A stretch of DNA of 64,000 nt. Origin: Chryseobacterium fluminis (GTDB lineage: Bacteria > Bacteroidota > Bacteroidia > Flavobacteriales > Weeksellaceae). A program made the translations under genes and the position numbers. The notes below the pieces were generated by a model. The model was not told where the DNA came from. It saw only the letters and a program-made list of their open reading frames with translations, and did not search any database. Below, piece after piece: positions 8,917 to 20,517 of this stretch; position 1 is the stretch's first letter; every line of letters begins with the position of its first letter. The stretch lies in the NCBI RefSeq assembly GCF_026314945.1, contig NZ_CP111121.1:2480001-2544000 (forward strand), read 5' to 3'.

Positions 8917-9759
8917 TTAAAAAACTCTGTAAAGATTAAACCCGAAAAAAATCTGTCCTTTCTCCCACTTTCCCGAAGCATTTGTCAGATAACCGATATC
9001 TGAGTTGATCTGGGAATTGGTAAATAACAGCTGGAAGACATGCCCGCCTGTTTCTATATCCATGCCTAAAGACAATGGGTTTTTATAAAAACGGTGGCTG
9101 TCAAAATTCACAAAATATTCCGCGTTAACAGAGATCCTCTTCGAAATCTTATAACGTCCGCCCAATCCGGTTAAAAACTGATTTTTGCCTTCATTAGTCG
9201 GCTCGTAAAGGTTTTTATGAACATACGAAGGGGTCAGCTGTAATGAAAATTTATCACTGAACCTCCTAGAGACCAAAGCCTGGGTGAGATAAGAAAGTCT
9301 GTCGCCGAATTTCAGATAGGGATAATTATCTTGATCCAGTTCTGTATTCAGAGCCATTACATTATATCCGACGATATCCACCGGAAAGTTTTCATTTTGT
9401 TTCACCAGTCTGTATTTGGCACCACCTTCAAAGGTCTTCATATTGGTTTCTCTGGAAAGGCTTAATGAAAGCCAGTCTTTAACTCCATAAATAACCCCGA
9501 GTTTGGTAGAGGCATCATCCAGACCGAAAAAGTTTTTAAAACCCTCGCTTACGTCTCCAAAGCGGTGGGCTACGACGATATACCATTCCTTTTTTGCAGA
9601 TAATTTCGTAGACTGTCCGGTAACGATCTGTAATGCTTTGAAGGCTGGTGGCTGTATGTTATCAGTTGTTTGCAGGGTGTCAATATCCTTCAGCAGATCT
9701 TCCTGAGCGCAGACAAAACCTGAGACTAATATTGACAAAAATAAGAGAGCTTTTGTCAT
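8917..9759 (-). CDS. DUF5777 family outer membrane beta-barrel protein
   Basis: 280 residues with a signal peptide ending VCAQE. The rest is alternating beta strands ending in an aromatic residue (NLYRVF), typical of an outer membrane barrel. The repeated sense of GVKDWLSLSLSRETNMKTFEGGAKYRLV matches the DUF5777 family that sits with cytochrome c and YceI genes in Flavobacteriia. First gene of the five-gene operon 9759-6747, and probably the pore or scaffold for the exported redox proteins. Function of the family is not known. Confidence 0.8.
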   Translation of the reverse strand: MTKALLFLSILVSGFVCAQEDLLKDIDTLQTTDNIQPPAFKALQIVTGQSTKLSAKKEWYIVVAHRFGDVSEGFKNFFGLDDASTKLGVIYGVKDWLSLSLSRETNMKTFEGGAKYRLVKQNENFPVDIVGYNVMALNTELDQDNYPYLKFGDRLSYLTQALVSRRFSDKFSLQLTPSYVHKNLYEPTNEGKNQFLTGLGGRYKISKRISVNAEYFVNFDSHRFYKNPLSLGMDIETGGHVFQLLFTNSQINSDIGYLTNASGKWEKGQIFFGFNLYRVF

Positions 9760-9891
9760 ATAGATTATGTATTAAAATATTTCTATGACAAACTTATAGA
9801 CTTATCAATTCAAAAGTATGTGATAAAAGTCACCGACTGAATTATTTTTTATCAACACTTTTAATAAACCAATTAAGTTTTTTTATTGGAT

Positions 9892-10548
9892 TTATCTAAC
9901 CACCTCTTTTACAGGCATTCCGATACCGTTTTTATTCTGAAAGATCTGACCTTCATTTTCCATTTTTTTCAGAACCCGGCTTACCACCTCTCGGGAAGTT
10001 CCCATATTATTGGCAATTTCTTTATGGGTGAGCTTAACAGGATTGTTCCCTGTAACTGAGATCTGCTGTTTGATATAATTTAAAATACGGATGTCGAGCT
10101 TATGAAATACAGCGTCATTGACCATATTCATAATATCGGAAAATCTTCTGTGGTATTCACCGTAGAATATTTTGTTGATCTGAGGATATCGGATCAGCCA
10201 TTCATGTATTACCGAAACCGGAATGAGCATAACCTCGGAATCTTCTTCACTGACAGCATAGACTCTGCTGGTATAATCCGTAAATATAGATGAAAAAGTC
10301 ATGAGGCAGCTGTCATTGGGTCTTATATAATAATAAATCAGCTCTCTGCCATCGTTGAGTGAAAAAACCTTGATAGAACCGCTGATGAGGAAAGGAACAT
10401 ATTTATTTTTCTGTCCTTCCCTGATGATTTCAGTTTTTGCTTTTATATCTGTGAAGATCGCATGTTCCCGGAGTTCTCCGTAGAAGTCACTGCCTAGAAA
10501 CCCAAACTTATCCAAAATAAATTTGTTATTTATCATATCATTATTCAT
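9892..10548 (-). CDS. Crp/Fnr family transcriptional regulator
   Basis: About 218 residues from the ATG at 10548; a TTG 10 codons upstream is the only other candidate. The N-terminal cyclic-nucleotide-binding-like barrel (EIIREGQKNKYVPFLISGSIKVF) is followed by the C-terminal Crp helix-turn-helix, with KLTHKEIANNMGTSREVVSRVLKKMENEG. No cysteine cluster of the Fnr type is seen, so it is probably not an oxygen sensor of that kind. It is on the same strand 132 bp upstream of the DUF5777-YceI operon and is a plausible regulator of it. Confidence 0.9.
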   Translation of the reverse strand: MNNDMINNKFILDKFGFLGSDFYGELREHAIFTDIKAKTEIIREGQKNKYVPFLISGSIKVFSLNDGRELIYYYIRPNDSCLMTFSSIFTDYTSRVYAVSEEDSEVMLIPVSVIHEWLIRYPQINKIFYGEYHRRFSDIMNMVNDAVFHKLDIRILNYIKQQISVTGNNPVKLTHKEIANNMGTSREVVSRVLKKMENEGQIFQNKNGIGMPVKEVVR

Positions 10549-10809
10549 ATCCTGATACAAATATATTAAATTCAACAATTCGCAGTATATATTTTTAATC
10601 TATTAAATAAATTTTACAATAAATAGGAATTTATGGATAATCATAATAATAATTTTATTTGTTTTTTAGTAAATATTTTTCCAATTTCACCCTTTATCTT
10701 TAAATTTTGATGGCAAAAAAAATATGACATTGCAGACAACATAAGGACGCATATGCATTGGCTTTAAAGGTGTAAAATGGAGGTGATATAATACTCTCGA
10801 AAACTAGGC

Positions 10810-10912
10810 GCCATCCTAGCCCCGATTGTAATGAAAATCCCGCAATGTAGCGGCGGAGCGAAGCGGAGCCGCGTAATGAGGAATTGTAATGGAAAGCGGG
10901 ATACAGCTTCAA
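10810..10912 (+). ncRNA. Flavo-1-like structured RNA/repeat element
   Basis: The sequence runs CCTAGCCCCGATTG.. to ..AGCGGGATACAGCTTC. It matches the general pattern I recall for an element scattered between genes in Flavobacteriia (opening TAGCCCCGAT, closing AGCGGGA...AGCTcC), reported as the Flavo-1 RNA motif. ATCCCGC at 10837-10843 is complementary to GCGGGAT at 10896-10902, and an inner GCGGC/GCCGC arm surrounds a purine-rich loop. Its function is unknown. It sits in the 470-bp gap between the Crp and DUF3467 genes; the strand follows the direction of the recalled consensus. Confidence 0.5.
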
Positions 10913-10995
10913 ATAAGAGTCATGATTATTCCTATTTGTCCTGGAAAAAACAGTGTATTCCAATAAGGAATAGCTAAGGCATACGAAAAGCAGGC

Positions 10996-11025
10996 ATAAA
11001 AAAAATGCCCCGAAAATGGGGCATT
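10996..11025 (-). terminator. Terminator of the DUF3467 gene (end of the rpoBC operon)
   Basis: Stem AATGCCCC/GGGGCATT at 11004-11025, followed on the minus strand by a run of T (10996-11003), 23 bases after the DUF3467 stop. Confidence 0.87.
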
Positions 11026-11047
11026 CTGATTTATTTCAAGAAAAATA

Positions 11048-11353
11048 TTACGCTTGTACGTTGTTTCCTCCTAATACGAAAGGTTCAACTTCTTTGATTT
11101 CTCCGAATTGCTGCTCATAGTTAGCAATATTTTGCTGAAGGGCAGAAAGTACTCTTTTAGCGTGAAGGGGAGCAAGAATAACTCTTGATCTTACTTTAGC
11201 TTGTTGTACACCTGGCATTAACTGGATGAAATCTACTACGAATTCAGATGGAGAGTGGTTTACCAAAGCTAAGTTAGCATAGATACCAGCAGCTACCATT
11301 TCGTTTAATTCGATGTTGATGTTTCCGTCTTGCGGATTTTGATTATTGTCCAT
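11048..11353 (-). CDS. DUF3467 domain-containing protein
   Basis: A 101-residue acidic protein whose core NEMVAAGIYANLALVNHSPSEFVVDF..PG is diagnostic of DUF3467. In Flavobacteriia it commonly follows rpoC, as here (85 bp). No catalytic motif or signal peptide is seen. The function is unknown; its position suggests a small cytoplasmic factor made with RNA polymerase. A long inverted repeat lies between it and rpoC. Confidence 0.92.
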   Translation of the reverse strand: MDNNQNPQDGNINIELNEMVAAGIYANLALVNHSPSEFVVDFIQLMPGVQQAKVRSRVILAPLHAKRVLSALQQNIANYEQQFGEIKEVEPFVLGGNNVQA

Positions 11354-11372
11354 TGTATAAGTTATTTTTTTT

Positions 11373-11430
11373 ATTTGAAATTTTGAGGTTGTGAAAATAT
11401 AAAAATAATTTCAAACCTCAAATTTCAAAT
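11373..11430. repeat. Long inverted repeat between rpoC and the DUF3467 gene
   Basis: Left arm ATTTGAAATTTTGAGGTT (11373-11390) and right arm AACCTCAAATTTCAAAT (11414-11430) are complementary except for one bulged base, with a 23-base AT-rich loop. On the transcribed minus strand the hairpin is followed by an A-run rather than a U-run, so it is not a standard terminator. It could be an mRNA processing or stability hairpin that lowers DUF3467 expression relative to rpoC. Confidence 0.8.
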
Positions 11431-11438
11431 CATTAATT

Positions 11439-14400
11439 TTAGTTAAGATCTTCAAATTCTTTTTTAGAGCCTACGATTACATTCTGGTATTCTTTAAGAC
11501 CTGTACCTGCAGGGATTCTGTGTCCTACAATTACATTTTCTTTAAGACCGTTCAGTTCGTCCACTTTACCGGCTACTGCCGCTTCGTTAAGAACCTTAGT
11601 GGTTTCCTGGAATGATGCTGCAGACATGAATGACTTGGTCTGAAGAGCTGCTCTTGTAATACCCTGAAGTACAGGCGTTGCTGTAGCCGGTAAAGCTTCT
11701 CTTACTTCTACCAAAGCCTGATCTTCACGCTTAAGCTTAGAGTTTTCGTCTCTTAATTCTCTTGCCGTAATCATCTGACCTGGTTTGAATTCTTTAGAAT
11801 CACCCGCTTCAGTAACTACTTTAAGACCGAATACTCTGTTGTTTTCTTCCAGGAAGTCGAATTTATGCTCAAGAGCTCCTTCAAGGAACTGAGTATCACC
11901 TCCATCAACGATAGATACTTTCGTCATCATCTGTCTTACAATGATTTCGAAGTGTTTATCATCAATTTTTACCCCCTGAAGACGATAAACTTCCTGAATT
12001 TCATTTACAAGATATTCCTGAACCGCCGTTGGGCCTTTAATTCTTAAGATGTCGTCCGGAGTGATTGAACCGTCAGAAAGCGGCGAACCTGCTCTTACGA
12101 AGTCATTCTCCTGAACCAGGATCTGGTTTGATAATTTAACTAAATAAATTTTTCTCTCCCCGGTTTTTGCTTCAACGATCAATTCACGGTTACCTCTCTT
12201 AATTTTTCCGTAAGAAACTACCCCGTCGATTTCTGTAACCACCGCCGGGTTTGAAGGGTTTCTTGCTTCGAATAATTCGGTAACTCTCGGAAGACCTCCG
12301 GTGATATCCCCTGCTTTCGCAGATTTTCTAGGGATTTTGATTAAGACTTTACCGGCCTTAATTTTCTCACCATCATTTACCATTAAGTGGGCTCCTACCG
12401 GTAAGTTGTACGCTTTCTGCTCAACTCCTTTAGAATCTACCACTTTCAGTGTAGGTACGGCTTTCTTATTTCTGGATTCAGAGATTACTTTCTCTTCGAA
12501 TCCTGTCTGTTCATCGATTTCCAACTGGAATGAAATACCCTGGATGATATCCTCGTATTCTACCTTACCGGCAGTTTCTGCAATAATAACCGCGTTATAC
12601 GGATCCCATCTACAGATTACATCTCCTTTGCTTACTTTATCACCCGGTTTCACGGCTAATATAGATCCGTAAGGTACGTTAGCTACCATTAATGGAGTTC
12701 TGGACTCATTATCAGCAACCAATCTGAATTCTGTTGAACGGGAAACCACCACTTCAGCAGTATTACCGTTTTCGTCTTCAGAAGTAATGGTTCTTACTTC
12801 ATCCATTTCAACGATACCGTCTCTTCTTGCCACGATAGATGGATTTTCAGAAACGTTACCTGCAGTACCCCCCTGGTGGAAAGTTCTCAACGTAAGCTGA
12901 GTACCCGGTTCCCCAATGGACTGAGCTGCAATTACCCCTACTGCTTCACCCATGTGGATTACTTTACCGGTCGCCAGGTTTCTACCGTAACATTTTGCAC
13001 AGATTCCTTTTTTAGTTTCACAGGTAAGCGGAGAACGAACTTCTACGGCTTCCAATCCTGCTTCTTCAATTCTCTTAGCTAATGCTTCGTTAATTACCTG
13101 ATCTGCTTCAGCGATTAATTCATCACTTTCCGGATCATAGATATTATGTAGAGAAACTCTACCTAAGATTCTCTCAGAGATTCTTTCAACGATCTCATCA
13201 TTTTTCTTAAGCGCAGTAACTTCTGTACCTCTTAAAGTTCCACAGTCTGCTTCTGTAACGATAACATCCTGTGCAACGTCTACCAGTCTTCTCGTTAAGT
13301 AACCGGCATCGGCTGTCTTAAGAGCGGTATCCGCAAGACCCTTACGGGCACCGTGGGTAGAGATAAAGTACTCAAGGATCGAAAGACCTTCCTTAAAGTT
13401 AGCAAGGATCGGGTTTTCGATGATTTCCGCTCCGGTAGAACCGGCTTTTTGCGGTTTTGCCATCAAACCTCTCATCCCGGATAACTGACGGATCTGTTCT
13501 TTAGAACCCCTCGCCCCGGAATCAAGCATCATATATACAGAGTTGAAACCACCTTGGTCGGTTTTCATTCTGCTCATAATCATTTCAGTTAATCCGGCGT
13601 TGGTGTTGGTCCAAACGTCGATTACCTGGTTATAACGTTCCGTATCGGTAATCAGACCCATATTATAGTTAGCTCTGATTTCGTCTACGGTTTCAATTGA
13701 AGTAGCAATCATCTGTTTTTTCTCAACAGGAACTACGATGTCCCCAAGTGAGAAAGAAAGACCTCCTTTGAATGCATTTGAATATCCTAAGTCTTTCATA
13801 GCATCCAGGAACTTCACAGTCGTAGGGAAATCTGTATCAGCAAGAATTTTACCAATAACATTTCTTAATGATTTCTTTGTAAGAAGTTCATTGATATATC
13901 CTGACTGCTTAGGTACGATCTGGTTGAATAAAATTCTACCCACAGAAGTTTCGATCAATCTGGTAACGATTTCTCCGTCTTCTTTGATCGGTAGTCTACA
14001 TCTTACTTTAGCATTTAAAGATACTCTTCCTTCAGCATAAGCGATTTCTGCCTCTTCAGGAGAATAGAATGCAAGACCTTCCCCCTTCACTTTCATATCC
14101 TCTGTAGAGCTCAGTTCCTTGGTCATGAAATACAGACCAAGAACCATGTCCTGAGATGGTACCGTAATAGGAGAACCGTTTGCCGGGTTCAGGATGTTCT
14201 GAGAACCTAACATGAGTAACTGAGCTTCAAGGATCGCTTCAGGACCTAACGGTAAATGTACCGCCATCTGGTCACCATCGAAATCGGCGTTGAATGCTGT
14301 TGTTACCAACGGGTGAAGCTGGATAGCCTTACCTTCGATCATCTTAGGCTGGAAAGCCTGGATCCCCAGTCTGTGAAGCGTAGGTGCTCTGTTCAGAAGA

Positions 14401-15704
14401 ACAGGGTGACCTTTCATCACGTTTTCAAGGATATCATATACTACAGGTTCTTTTCTATCGATGATTCTCTTTGCAGATTTTACTGTTTTTACGATCCCTC
14501 TCTCAATTAGTTTTCTGATGATGAATGGTTTGTAAAGCTCTGCAGCCATATCTTTAGGGATACCACATTCGTGAAGCTGTAAGTTTGGACCTACAACAAT
14601 TACCGAACGCGCCGAGTAATCTACCCTTTTCCCCAATAAGTTCTGACGGAAACGACCCTGCTTACCTTTCAATGAATCAGAAAGTGATTTCAATGGTCTG
14701 TTTGATTCAGATTTTACGGCTGAAGATTTTCTTGTATTATCGAACAATGAATCTACGGATTCCTGAAGCATACGCTTCTCGTTTCTCAAGATTACTTCAG
14801 GAGCTTTGATCTCCAATAATCTCTTCAAACGGTTATTTCTGATAATAACTCTTCTGTAAAGGTCATTTAAGTCAGAAGTAGCGAAACGTCCTCCATCCAA
14901 TGGAACCAATGGTCTTAATTCCGGTGGAATAACCGGAAGTACACGCATAATCATCCACTCCGGTCTGTTGATCATTCTTGTATTGGCACCTCTCAATGCT
15001 TCTACCACGTTCAATCTTTTCAGGGCTTCAGTTCTTCTCTGTTTTGAACCTTCATTGTGAGCTTTGTGTCTCAGGTCGAAAGACAATGCATCAAGATCGA
15101 TTCTTTTTAACAGATCTTCCACTGCTTCAGCACCCATTCTGGCGATGAATTTGTTTGGATCGGAATCATCAAGATACTGGTTTTCCACAGGAAGAGTTTC
15201 CATGATATCAAGGTACTCTTCTTCAGTAAGGAATTCCATATTGTCAAAATCGGAACCGTCTAATTTTTTAGCAATACCCTGCTGAATCACTACATACCTT
15301 TCGTAGTAGATGATCATATCTAATTTCTTAGAAGGAATTCCTAAAAGGTAACCGATTTTGTTCGGTAAAGAACGGAAATACCAGATGTGAGCGATAGGAA
15401 CTACCAGATTGATATGTCCGATTCTCTCTCTACGTACTTTCTTCTCCGTAACTTCTACTCCACAACGGTCACAAACGATGCCTTTGTAACGAATTCTCTT
15501 GTATTTACCACAAGCACATTCGTAATCCTTTACAGGTCCAAAGATTTTTTCACAGAACAAACCGTCTCTTTCAGGCTTATGCGTTCTGTAGTTAATGGTT
15601 TCCGGCTTAAGCACCTCTCCTCTTGAGTCCTGTAAAATAGACTCCGGAGAAGCTAAACCGATGGTTATTTTATTAAATCTACTTGATTTATTTTTATTTG
15701 ACAT
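11439..15704 (-). CDS. rpoC: DNA-directed RNA polymerase subunit beta'
   Basis: 1421 residues, the full length usual in Bacteroidota. The N-terminal zinc ribbon has four cysteines in the stretch [20 protein letters not shown] near residues 65-85. The catalytic magnesium loop [12 protein letters not shown] is at about residue 471. The second zinc site ([19 protein letters not shown]) is near residue 820-900, and the switch/bridge region is intact. Together with RpoB it forms the catalytic core of transcription. Cotranscribed with rpoB 84 bp upstream. Confidence 0.99.
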   Translation of the reverse strand: MSNKNKSSRFNKITIGLASPESILQDSRGEVLKPETINYRTHKPERDGLFCEKIFGPVKDYECACGKYKRIRYKGIVCDRCGVEVTEKKVRRERIGHINLVVPIAHIWYFRSLPNKIGYLLGIPSKKLDMIIYYERYVVIQQGIAKKLDGSDFDNMEFLTEEEYLDIMETLPVENQYLDDSDPNKFIARMGAEAVEDLLKRIDLDALSFDLRHKAHNEGSKQRRTEALKRLNVVEALRGANTRMINRPEWMIMRVLPVIPPELRPLVPLDGGRFATSDLNDLYRRVIIRNNRLKRLLEIKAPEVILRNEKRMLQESVDSLFDNTRKSSAVKSESNRPLKSLSDSLKGKQGRFRQNLLGKRVDYSARSVIVVGPNLQLHECGIPKDMAAELYKPFIIRKLIERGIVKTVKSAKRIIDRKEPVVYDILENVMKGHPVLLNRAPTLHRLGIQAFQPKMIEGKAIQLHPLVTTAFNADFDGDQMAVHLPLGPEAILEAQLLMLGSQNILNPANGSPITVPSQDMVLGLYFMTKELSSTEDMKVKGEGLAFYSPEEAEIAYAEGRVSLNAKVRCRLPIKEDGEIVTRLIETSVGRILFNQIVPKQSGYINELLTKKSLRNVIGKILADTDFPTTVKFLDAMKDLGYSNAFKGGLSFSLGDIVVPVEKKQMIATSIETVDEIRANYNMGLITDTERYNQVIDVWTNTNAGLTEMIMSRMKTDQGGFNSVYMMLDSGARGSKEQIRQLSGMRGLMAKPQKAGSTGAEIIENPILANFKEGLSILEYFISTHGARKGLADTALKTADAGYLTRRLVDVAQDVIVTEADCGTLRGTEVTALKKNDEIVERISERILGRVSLHNIYDPESDELIAEADQVINEALAKRIEEAGLEAVEVRSPLTCETKKGICAKCYGRNLATGKVIHMGEAVGVIAAQSIGEPGTQLTLRTFHQGGTAGNVSENPSIVARRDGIVEMDEVRTITSEDENGNTAEVVVSRSTEFRLVADNESRTPLMVANVPYGSILAVKPGDKVSKGDVICRWDPYNAVIIAETAGKVEYEDIIQGISFQLEIDEQTGFEEKVISESRNKKAVPTLKVVDSKGVEQKAYNLPVGAHLMVNDGEKIKAGKVLIKIPRKSAKAGDITGGLPRVTELFEARNPSNPAVVTEIDGVVSYGKIKRGNRELIVEAKTGERKIYLVKLSNQILVQENDFVRAGSPLSDGSITPDDILRIKGPTAVQEYLVNEIQEVYRLQGVKIDDKHFEIIVRQMMTKVSIVDGGDTQFLEGALEHKFDFLEENNRVFGLKVVTEAGDSKEFKPGQMITARELRDENSKLKREDQALVEVREALPATATPVLQGITRAALQTKSFMSAASFQETTKVLNEAAVAGKVDELNGLKENVIVGHRIPAGTGLKEYQNVIVGSKKEFEDLN

Positions 15705-15788
15705 TTGTTGGATTTTAAATTTTAGATTTTAGATTTTAGATTAACTTCTGAATGTCCCCATTCAACATTTATAATTTAAAATTTAAAA

Positions 15789-18700
15789 TTATTCCTCTAG
15801 TCTTACGTCTAATCCAAGACCTTGTAACTCGTGAAGTAATACATTGAATGACTCCGGAATACCTGGTTCAGGCATCGATTCACCTTTTGCAATAGCTTCA
15901 TAAGTTTTTGCTCTACCAATCACGTCATCTGACTTCACCGTCAAGATCTCTCTCAGGATATTAGATGCTCCGAATGCTTCAAGAGCCCAAACCTCCATCT
16001 CTCCGAATCTCTGACCTCCGAACTGAGCTTTACCTCCTAACGGCTGCTGAGTGATCAGCGAGTAAGGTCCGATAGAACGTGCGTGCATTTTGTCATCAAC
16101 CATGTGACCTAATTTCAACATATAGATAATACCTACCGTTGCAGCCTGAGTAAATCTTTCTCCGGTACCTCCATCATAAAGATACGTGTGACCGAATTTC
16201 GGAAGACCTGCTTTCTCTGTATACTCCGTGATCTGATCAAGAGTAGCCCCATCAAAGATCGGTGTAGCGAACTTCATTCCCAGTTTCTGACCGGCCCATC
16301 CAAGAACGGTTTCATAAATCTGTCCGATGTTCATACGGGAAGGTACCCCTAGTGGATTCAATACGATATCTACCGGTGTTCCGTCTTCCAGGAATGGCAT
16401 ATCTTCTTCACGAACGATTCTGGAAACGATACCTTTGTTACCGTGACGTCCAGCCATCTTATCTCCTACGTTCAGTTTACGCTTTTTAGCAATATAAACT
16501 TTAGCCAGCTTCATGATTCCTGCCGGAAGTTCATCTCCGATAGAAATGGCAAATTTCTCACGGTTTTTAACTCCCTGGATATCGTTGAATTTGATTTTGT
16601 AATTATGGATTAACTGTTTGATTAATTCATTCTTATCATTATCAACCGTCCAGTCGGAACCGCTAACGTTTACATAATCTTCCACTGAAGTCAGTAATTT
16701 ATGAGTGAATTTCACTCCCTTACCGATGATTTCCTCATCCAGGTCATTGGTAACTCCCTGAGAAGTTTTACCGCTTACCAGTGTATTTAATTTTTCAATT
16801 AAAGTATTTCTCAACTCGTCAAACTTAGCCTTGTAAGTGTTTTCAATCTCTTCAAGCTTAAGTTTTTCTTCAGTTCTTTTCTTTTTATCTTTAATGTTTC
16901 TTGAGAACAGTTTTTTGTTGATCACAACTCCTCTCAATGAAGAGTCAGCTTTCAATGAAGCATCCTTCACATCACCGGCTTTATCACCAAAGATTGCTCT
17001 CAGAAGTTTTTCTTCAGGAGTCGGGTCAGATTCACCTTTTGGAGTGATCTTACCGATCATAATATCTCCAGGCTTCACTTCGGCACCAATTCTGATCATC
17101 CCGTTTTCATCAAGATCTTTAGTCGCTTCTTCAGAAACGTTTGGAATATCTGCTGTCAGTTCTTCCATACCTAATTTGGTATCACGAACTTCAAGAGAAT
17201 ACTCATCTACGTGGATTGAAGTAAACCAGTCTTCACGAACAACTTTTTCGTTGATTACGATCGCATCCTCGAAGTTGTATCCTTTCCAAGGCATGAACGC
17301 CACCACTAAGTTTCTACCAAGAGCCAATTCTCCTTTTTCTGTAGCATAACCGTCACAAAGTACCTGTCCTTTTTCCACTACATCACCTACTCTTACGTTT
17401 GGTCTCAGGGTAATGGTTGTACTTTGGTTGGTTTTTCTGAACTTAGTTAAGTTATATGTTTTAGTAGCCGACTCGAACTGTACCAAATCTTCGTCTTCAC
17501 TTCTTTCATATTTAATCGTGATCTTATCTGCATCTACATATTCTACCGTACCTGTTCCTTCAGCATTGATCAGAATTCTTGAATCTTTCGCCACCTGCTG
17601 TTCCAGGCCTGTACCTACAATCGGAGCCTGTGGCTTCAACAAAGGAACTGCCTGACGCATCATGTTGGATCCCATCAATGCACGGTTCGCATCATCATGT
17701 TCCAGGAACGGAATTAATGAAGCAGAAATACCGGAGATCTGGTTCGGTGCAACATCGATAAGGTTTACCTGTGAAGGCTCCACTACCGGATAGTCACCAT
17801 CCAGTCTTGCAATAATTCTGTCTGTTAAGAATTCACCGTTATCATTCAGCTCAACGTTTGCCTGAGCAATTACTTTGTCTTCTTCATCTTCTGCATTCAG
17901 ATAAATAGGATCAGCTGCAAGATCGATCTTACTGTCTTCTACTTTTCTGTATGGCGTTTCGATGAAACCTAGTCTGTTGATCTTAGCATAGATCCCTAAA
18001 GATGAAATCAAACCGATGTTTGGTCCTTCCGGAGTTTCAATCGGGCAGATTCTTCCGTAGTGGGTATGGTGAACGTCACGAACCTCGAAACCTGCTCTTT
18101 CTCTTGATAAACCTCCAGGCCCTAGTGCAGAAAGTCTACGCTTGTGCGTGATTTCTGACAGCGGGTTGGTCTGGTCCATAAACTGAGACAGCTGGTTGGT
18201 ACCGAAGAACGAGTTGATTACTGATGTTAAAGTTTTAGCATTAACAAGATCAAGCGGAGTAAAGATTTCGTTATCTCTAACGTTCATTCTCTCTTTAATC
18301 GTTCTCGCGATTCTTGAAAGACCAACGCCGAACTGTCCTGCCAACTGCTCACCTACCGTTTTAATTCTTCTGTTTGATAAGTGATCGATATCATCCACAT
18401 CTGTTTTTGAGTTGACCAACTCAATTAAGTGTCTTACAATCGCAATAATATCTTCTTTCGTAAGAACTTCAGTAGTTGTCGGAATATTCAGACTTAATTT
18501 TTTATTTAATCTGTAACGTCCTACTTCCCCTAAAGAGTATCTCTGCTCGGAGAAGAATAATTTTTCAATAATTCCTCTTGCCGTTTCCTCATCTGGCGGA
18601 TCTGCATTTCTTAACTGACGGTAAATATACTCTACTGCTTCTTTTTCAGAGTTCGTAGGGTCTTTCTGTAATGTATTCTGAATAATAGAGAATTCATTGC

Positions 18701-19610
18701 TGTTTTCTTTGTGAATCAGGATCGATTTCACACCGGCATCCAGGATAAGATCCAAATGTTCTTTTTCCAGGATTGTTTCTCTGTCCAGGATGATCTCGTT
18801 TCTTTCAATAGAAACTACTTCCCCTGTATCTTCGTCTACGAAATCTTCGAACCATGTGTTCAGTACTCTCGCAGCCAATGTTCTTCCTTCTACTTTTTTA
18901 AGAGCAGCTTTAGAAACTTTTACTTCTTCTGCAAGGTCGAAGATCTGAAGGATATCCTTATCAGATTCGAAACCGATAGCTCTTAATAAAGTCGTTAATG
19001 GTAATTTTTTCTTACGGTCGATATACGCGTACATAACGCTGTTGATATCGGTTGTAAATTCCATCCAAGATCCTTTAAAAGGAATAATTCTTGAATAATA
19101 CAATTTAGTTCCGTTAGCGTGGTAGGTCTGTCCGAAGAATACACCGGGTGAACGGTGAAGCTGCGTAACAATAACTCTTTCAGCACCATTGATGATGAAA
19201 GATCCACTAGGCGTCATATAAGGAACCGGGCCTAAATAAACATCCTGAACCACAGTCTGGAAATCCTCGTGCTCAGGGTCTGTACAATACAATTTAAGTC
19301 TTGCTTTAAGAGGAACGGAATACGTTAATCCTCTTTCCACACACTCATCGATTGAATAACGTGGAGAATCTACCAGATAATCTAAGAATTCCAGTACAAA
19401 CTGGTTTCTTGAATCGGTAATCGGGAAATTTTCTTGGAACGTCTTGTAAAGACCTTCACTTCTTCTGTCTTCAGGAAGAGTATCAAGCTGGAAAAACTCA
19501 CTGAAAGACTCGATCTGGATATCCAGGAAGTCAGGAGTGATGATTTTTCCTTTCGCTGAAGAGAAGTTGATTCTCTGATTTCCCCTAGATGTTGCTGTTG
19601 TTTTACTCAT
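15789..19610 (-). CDS. rpoB: DNA-directed RNA polymerase subunit beta
   Basis: 1273 residues, complete, starting [18 protein letters not shown]. Conserved rifampicin-pocket segments are present ([40 protein letters not shown], near residues 470-510), as is the C-terminal [24 protein letters not shown] that packs on beta'. The pocket shows the usual Asp, His and Ser residues, with no obvious resistance change. Expressed with rpoC; candidate promoters lie directly upstream. Confidence 0.99.
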   Translation of the reverse strand: MSKTTATSRGNQRINFSSAKGKIITPDFLDIQIESFSEFFQLDTLPEDRRSEGLYKTFQENFPITDSRNQFVLEFLDYLVDSPRYSIDECVERGLTYSVPLKARLKLYCTDPEHEDFQTVVQDVYLGPVPYMTPSGSFIINGAERVIVTQLHRSPGVFFGQTYHANGTKLYYSRIIPFKGSWMEFTTDINSVMYAYIDRKKKLPLTTLLRAIGFESDKDILQIFDLAEEVKVSKAALKKVEGRTLAARVLNTWFEDFVDEDTGEVVSIERNEIILDRETILEKEHLDLILDAGVKSILIHKENSNEFSIIQNTLQKDPTNSEKEAVEYIYRQLRNADPPDEETARGIIEKLFFSEQRYSLGEVGRYRLNKKLSLNIPTTTEVLTKEDIIAIVRHLIELVNSKTDVDDIDHLSNRRIKTVGEQLAGQFGVGLSRIARTIKERMNVRDNEIFTPLDLVNAKTLTSVINSFFGTNQLSQFMDQTNPLSEITHKRRLSALGPGGLSRERAGFEVRDVHHTHYGRICPIETPEGPNIGLISSLGIYAKINRLGFIETPYRKVEDSKIDLAADPIYLNAEDEEDKVIAQANVELNDNGEFLTDRIIARLDGDYPVVEPSQVNLIDVAPNQISGISASLIPFLEHDDANRALMGSNMMRQAVPLLKPQAPIVGTGLEQQVAKDSRILINAEGTGTVEYVDADKITIKYERSEDEDLVQFESATKTYNLTKFRKTNQSTTITLRPNVRVGDVVEKGQVLCDGYATEKGELALGRNLVVAFMPWKGYNFEDAIVINEKVVREDWFTSIHVDEYSLEVRDTKLGMEELTADIPNVSEEATKDLDENGMIRIGAEVKPGDIMIGKITPKGESDPTPEEKLLRAIFGDKAGDVKDASLKADSSLRGVVINKKLFSRNIKDKKKRTEEKLKLEEIENTYKAKFDELRNTLIEKLNTLVSGKTSQGVTNDLDEEIIGKGVKFTHKLLTSVEDYVNVSGSDWTVDNDKNELIKQLIHNYKIKFNDIQGVKNREKFAISIGDELPAGIMKLAKVYIAKKRKLNVGDKMAGRHGNKGIVSRIVREEDMPFLEDGTPVDIVLNPLGVPSRMNIGQIYETVLGWAGQKLGMKFATPIFDGATLDQITEYTEKAGLPKFGHTYLYDGGTGERFTQAATVGIIYMLKLGHMVDDKMHARSIGPYSLITQQPLGGKAQFGGQRFGEMEVWALEAFGASNILREILTVKSDDVIGRAKTYEAIAKGESMPEPGIPESFNVLLHELQGLGLDVRLEE

Positions 19611-19651
19611 AAAACTTTTAAGAAAGGGTTAAAAAATATTTTGATTAATTA

Positions 19652-19681
19652 CAAAAATATCAGAAGAAGAACAAGAAACAA
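19652..19681 (-). promoter_or_regulatory. Candidate rpoB promoter (proximal)
   Basis: On the minus strand TTG (19681-19679), a 19-base spacer and TATTTTTG (19659-19652) match the Bacteroidota consensus TTTG-N17-23-TAnnTTTG. It would give a leader of about 35 bases for rpoB. Confidence 0.55.
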
Positions 19682-19930
19682 GGTAAAAGTAATAAGGTAA
19701 AGTGTTTTGGCGCTCACGAAAGACCTTGGGCTCTTTTAACTTTGTACTTGGCTCTTTCCAACTGCAACACTGGTATATCTTTTCACAGCGTAATGCAAAA
19801 TATTTTTATTACTTTTGAAACAAACTTGCCGGAATATCTATATATGCAAAAGCCCTTTCATTTTTTATGAAAGAGTTAAAATTCAATATTTTATAGATTT
19901 ACAAACAATGATTCGCGCCAAAAGAGAATG

Positions 19931-19961
19931 CAAATATACAAAAATAATTCTACGATTACAA
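19931..19961 (-). promoter_or_regulatory. Candidate rpoB promoter (distal)
   Basis: On the minus strand TTG (19961-19959), a 20-base spacer and TATATTTG (19938-19931) followed by CA match the Bacteroidota consensus closely. It lies between the rplL terminator and rpoB and would give a leader of about 315 bases. Confidence 0.6.
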
Positions 19962-20052
19962 GTTTTTCATAAAAATAAATTAGGTAACAGACATTCGTTG
20001 TTTAGCTTACCTCATTGCAACGATCAACAATAAAAGATTAATCATATATTAT

Positions 20053-20084
20053 AACAAAAAAGCCTGAGCAAAAACTCAGGCTTT
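20053..20084 (-). terminator. Terminator after rplL
   Basis: Stem AAAGCCTGAG/CTCAGGCTTT at 20059-20084, with a T-run on the minus strand at 20059-20055, located 24 bases past the rplL stop. Confidence 0.88.
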
Positions 20085-20107
20085 ATATTTCAGGTAAACT
20101 GGAATTA

Positions 20108-20473
20108 TTATTTCAATTCTACTTCAGCACCAGCTTCTTCTAATTGCTTCTTAAGCGCTTCAGCTTCGTCTTTAGAGATTCCTTCCTTGATAGGTGCAGG
20201 AGCTCCGTCTACGATATCTTTAGCTTCTTTAAGACCAGCACCAGTTAAATCTTTTACCAATTTAACGATAGCTAATTTAGAAGCACCTGCAGACTTAAGA
20301 ATTACGTCGAATTCCGTTTTTTCTTCAGCAGCTTCTCCACCACCTGCAGCAACTACTACAGCAGCAGCAGCTGGCTCAATTCCGTACTCATCCTTAAGGA
20401 TAGTTGCTAATTCGTTTACGTCTTTTACTGTTAAGTTTACTAGCGTTTCAGCTAAATTTTTTAAATCTGACAT
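20108..20473 (-). CDS. rplL: 50S ribosomal protein L7/L12
   Basis: 121 residues, the normal length. It has an N-terminal dimerisation helix ([22 protein letters not shown]), an Ala-rich hinge near residue 35-50 and the C-terminal factor-binding domain ([35 protein letters not shown]). It recruits translational GTPases to the ribosome stalk. It follows rplJ by 44 bp, and a terminator follows. Confidence 0.99.
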   Translation of the reverse strand: MSDLKNLAETLVNLTVKDVNELATILKDEYGIEPAAAAVVVAAGGGEAAEEKTEFDVILKSAGASKLAIVKLVKDLTGAGLKEAKDIVDGAPAPIKEGISKDEAEALKKQLEEAGAEVELK

Positions 20474-20517
20474 TGTTGTAATGTTTTTGTTGATTATGTA
20501 TTATTTTTTGAGTCTAA

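Larger units (their letters stand above)
19611..20058. other. Intergenic leader region rplL-rpoB
   Basis: This gap of nearly 500 bp holds the two candidate promoters listed separately. Because rplL has its own terminator at 20059, rpoBC appears to be transcribed separately from the ribosomal protein genes. I see no tRNA, coding ORF or clear attenuator in the rest. Confidence 0.5.

Noticed and set aside
10700..10963. 87-codon minus-strand ORF
   Set aside because: It lies over the Flavo-1-like RNA element and the terminator region, has an odd composition and no recognisable motif; the RNA element explains the sequence better.
16837..17349. 170-codon plus-strand ORF antisense to rpoB
   Set aside because: It is a shadow of the strongly conserved rpoB reading frame; Ser/Leu-rich composition is typical of antisense frames of this gene.
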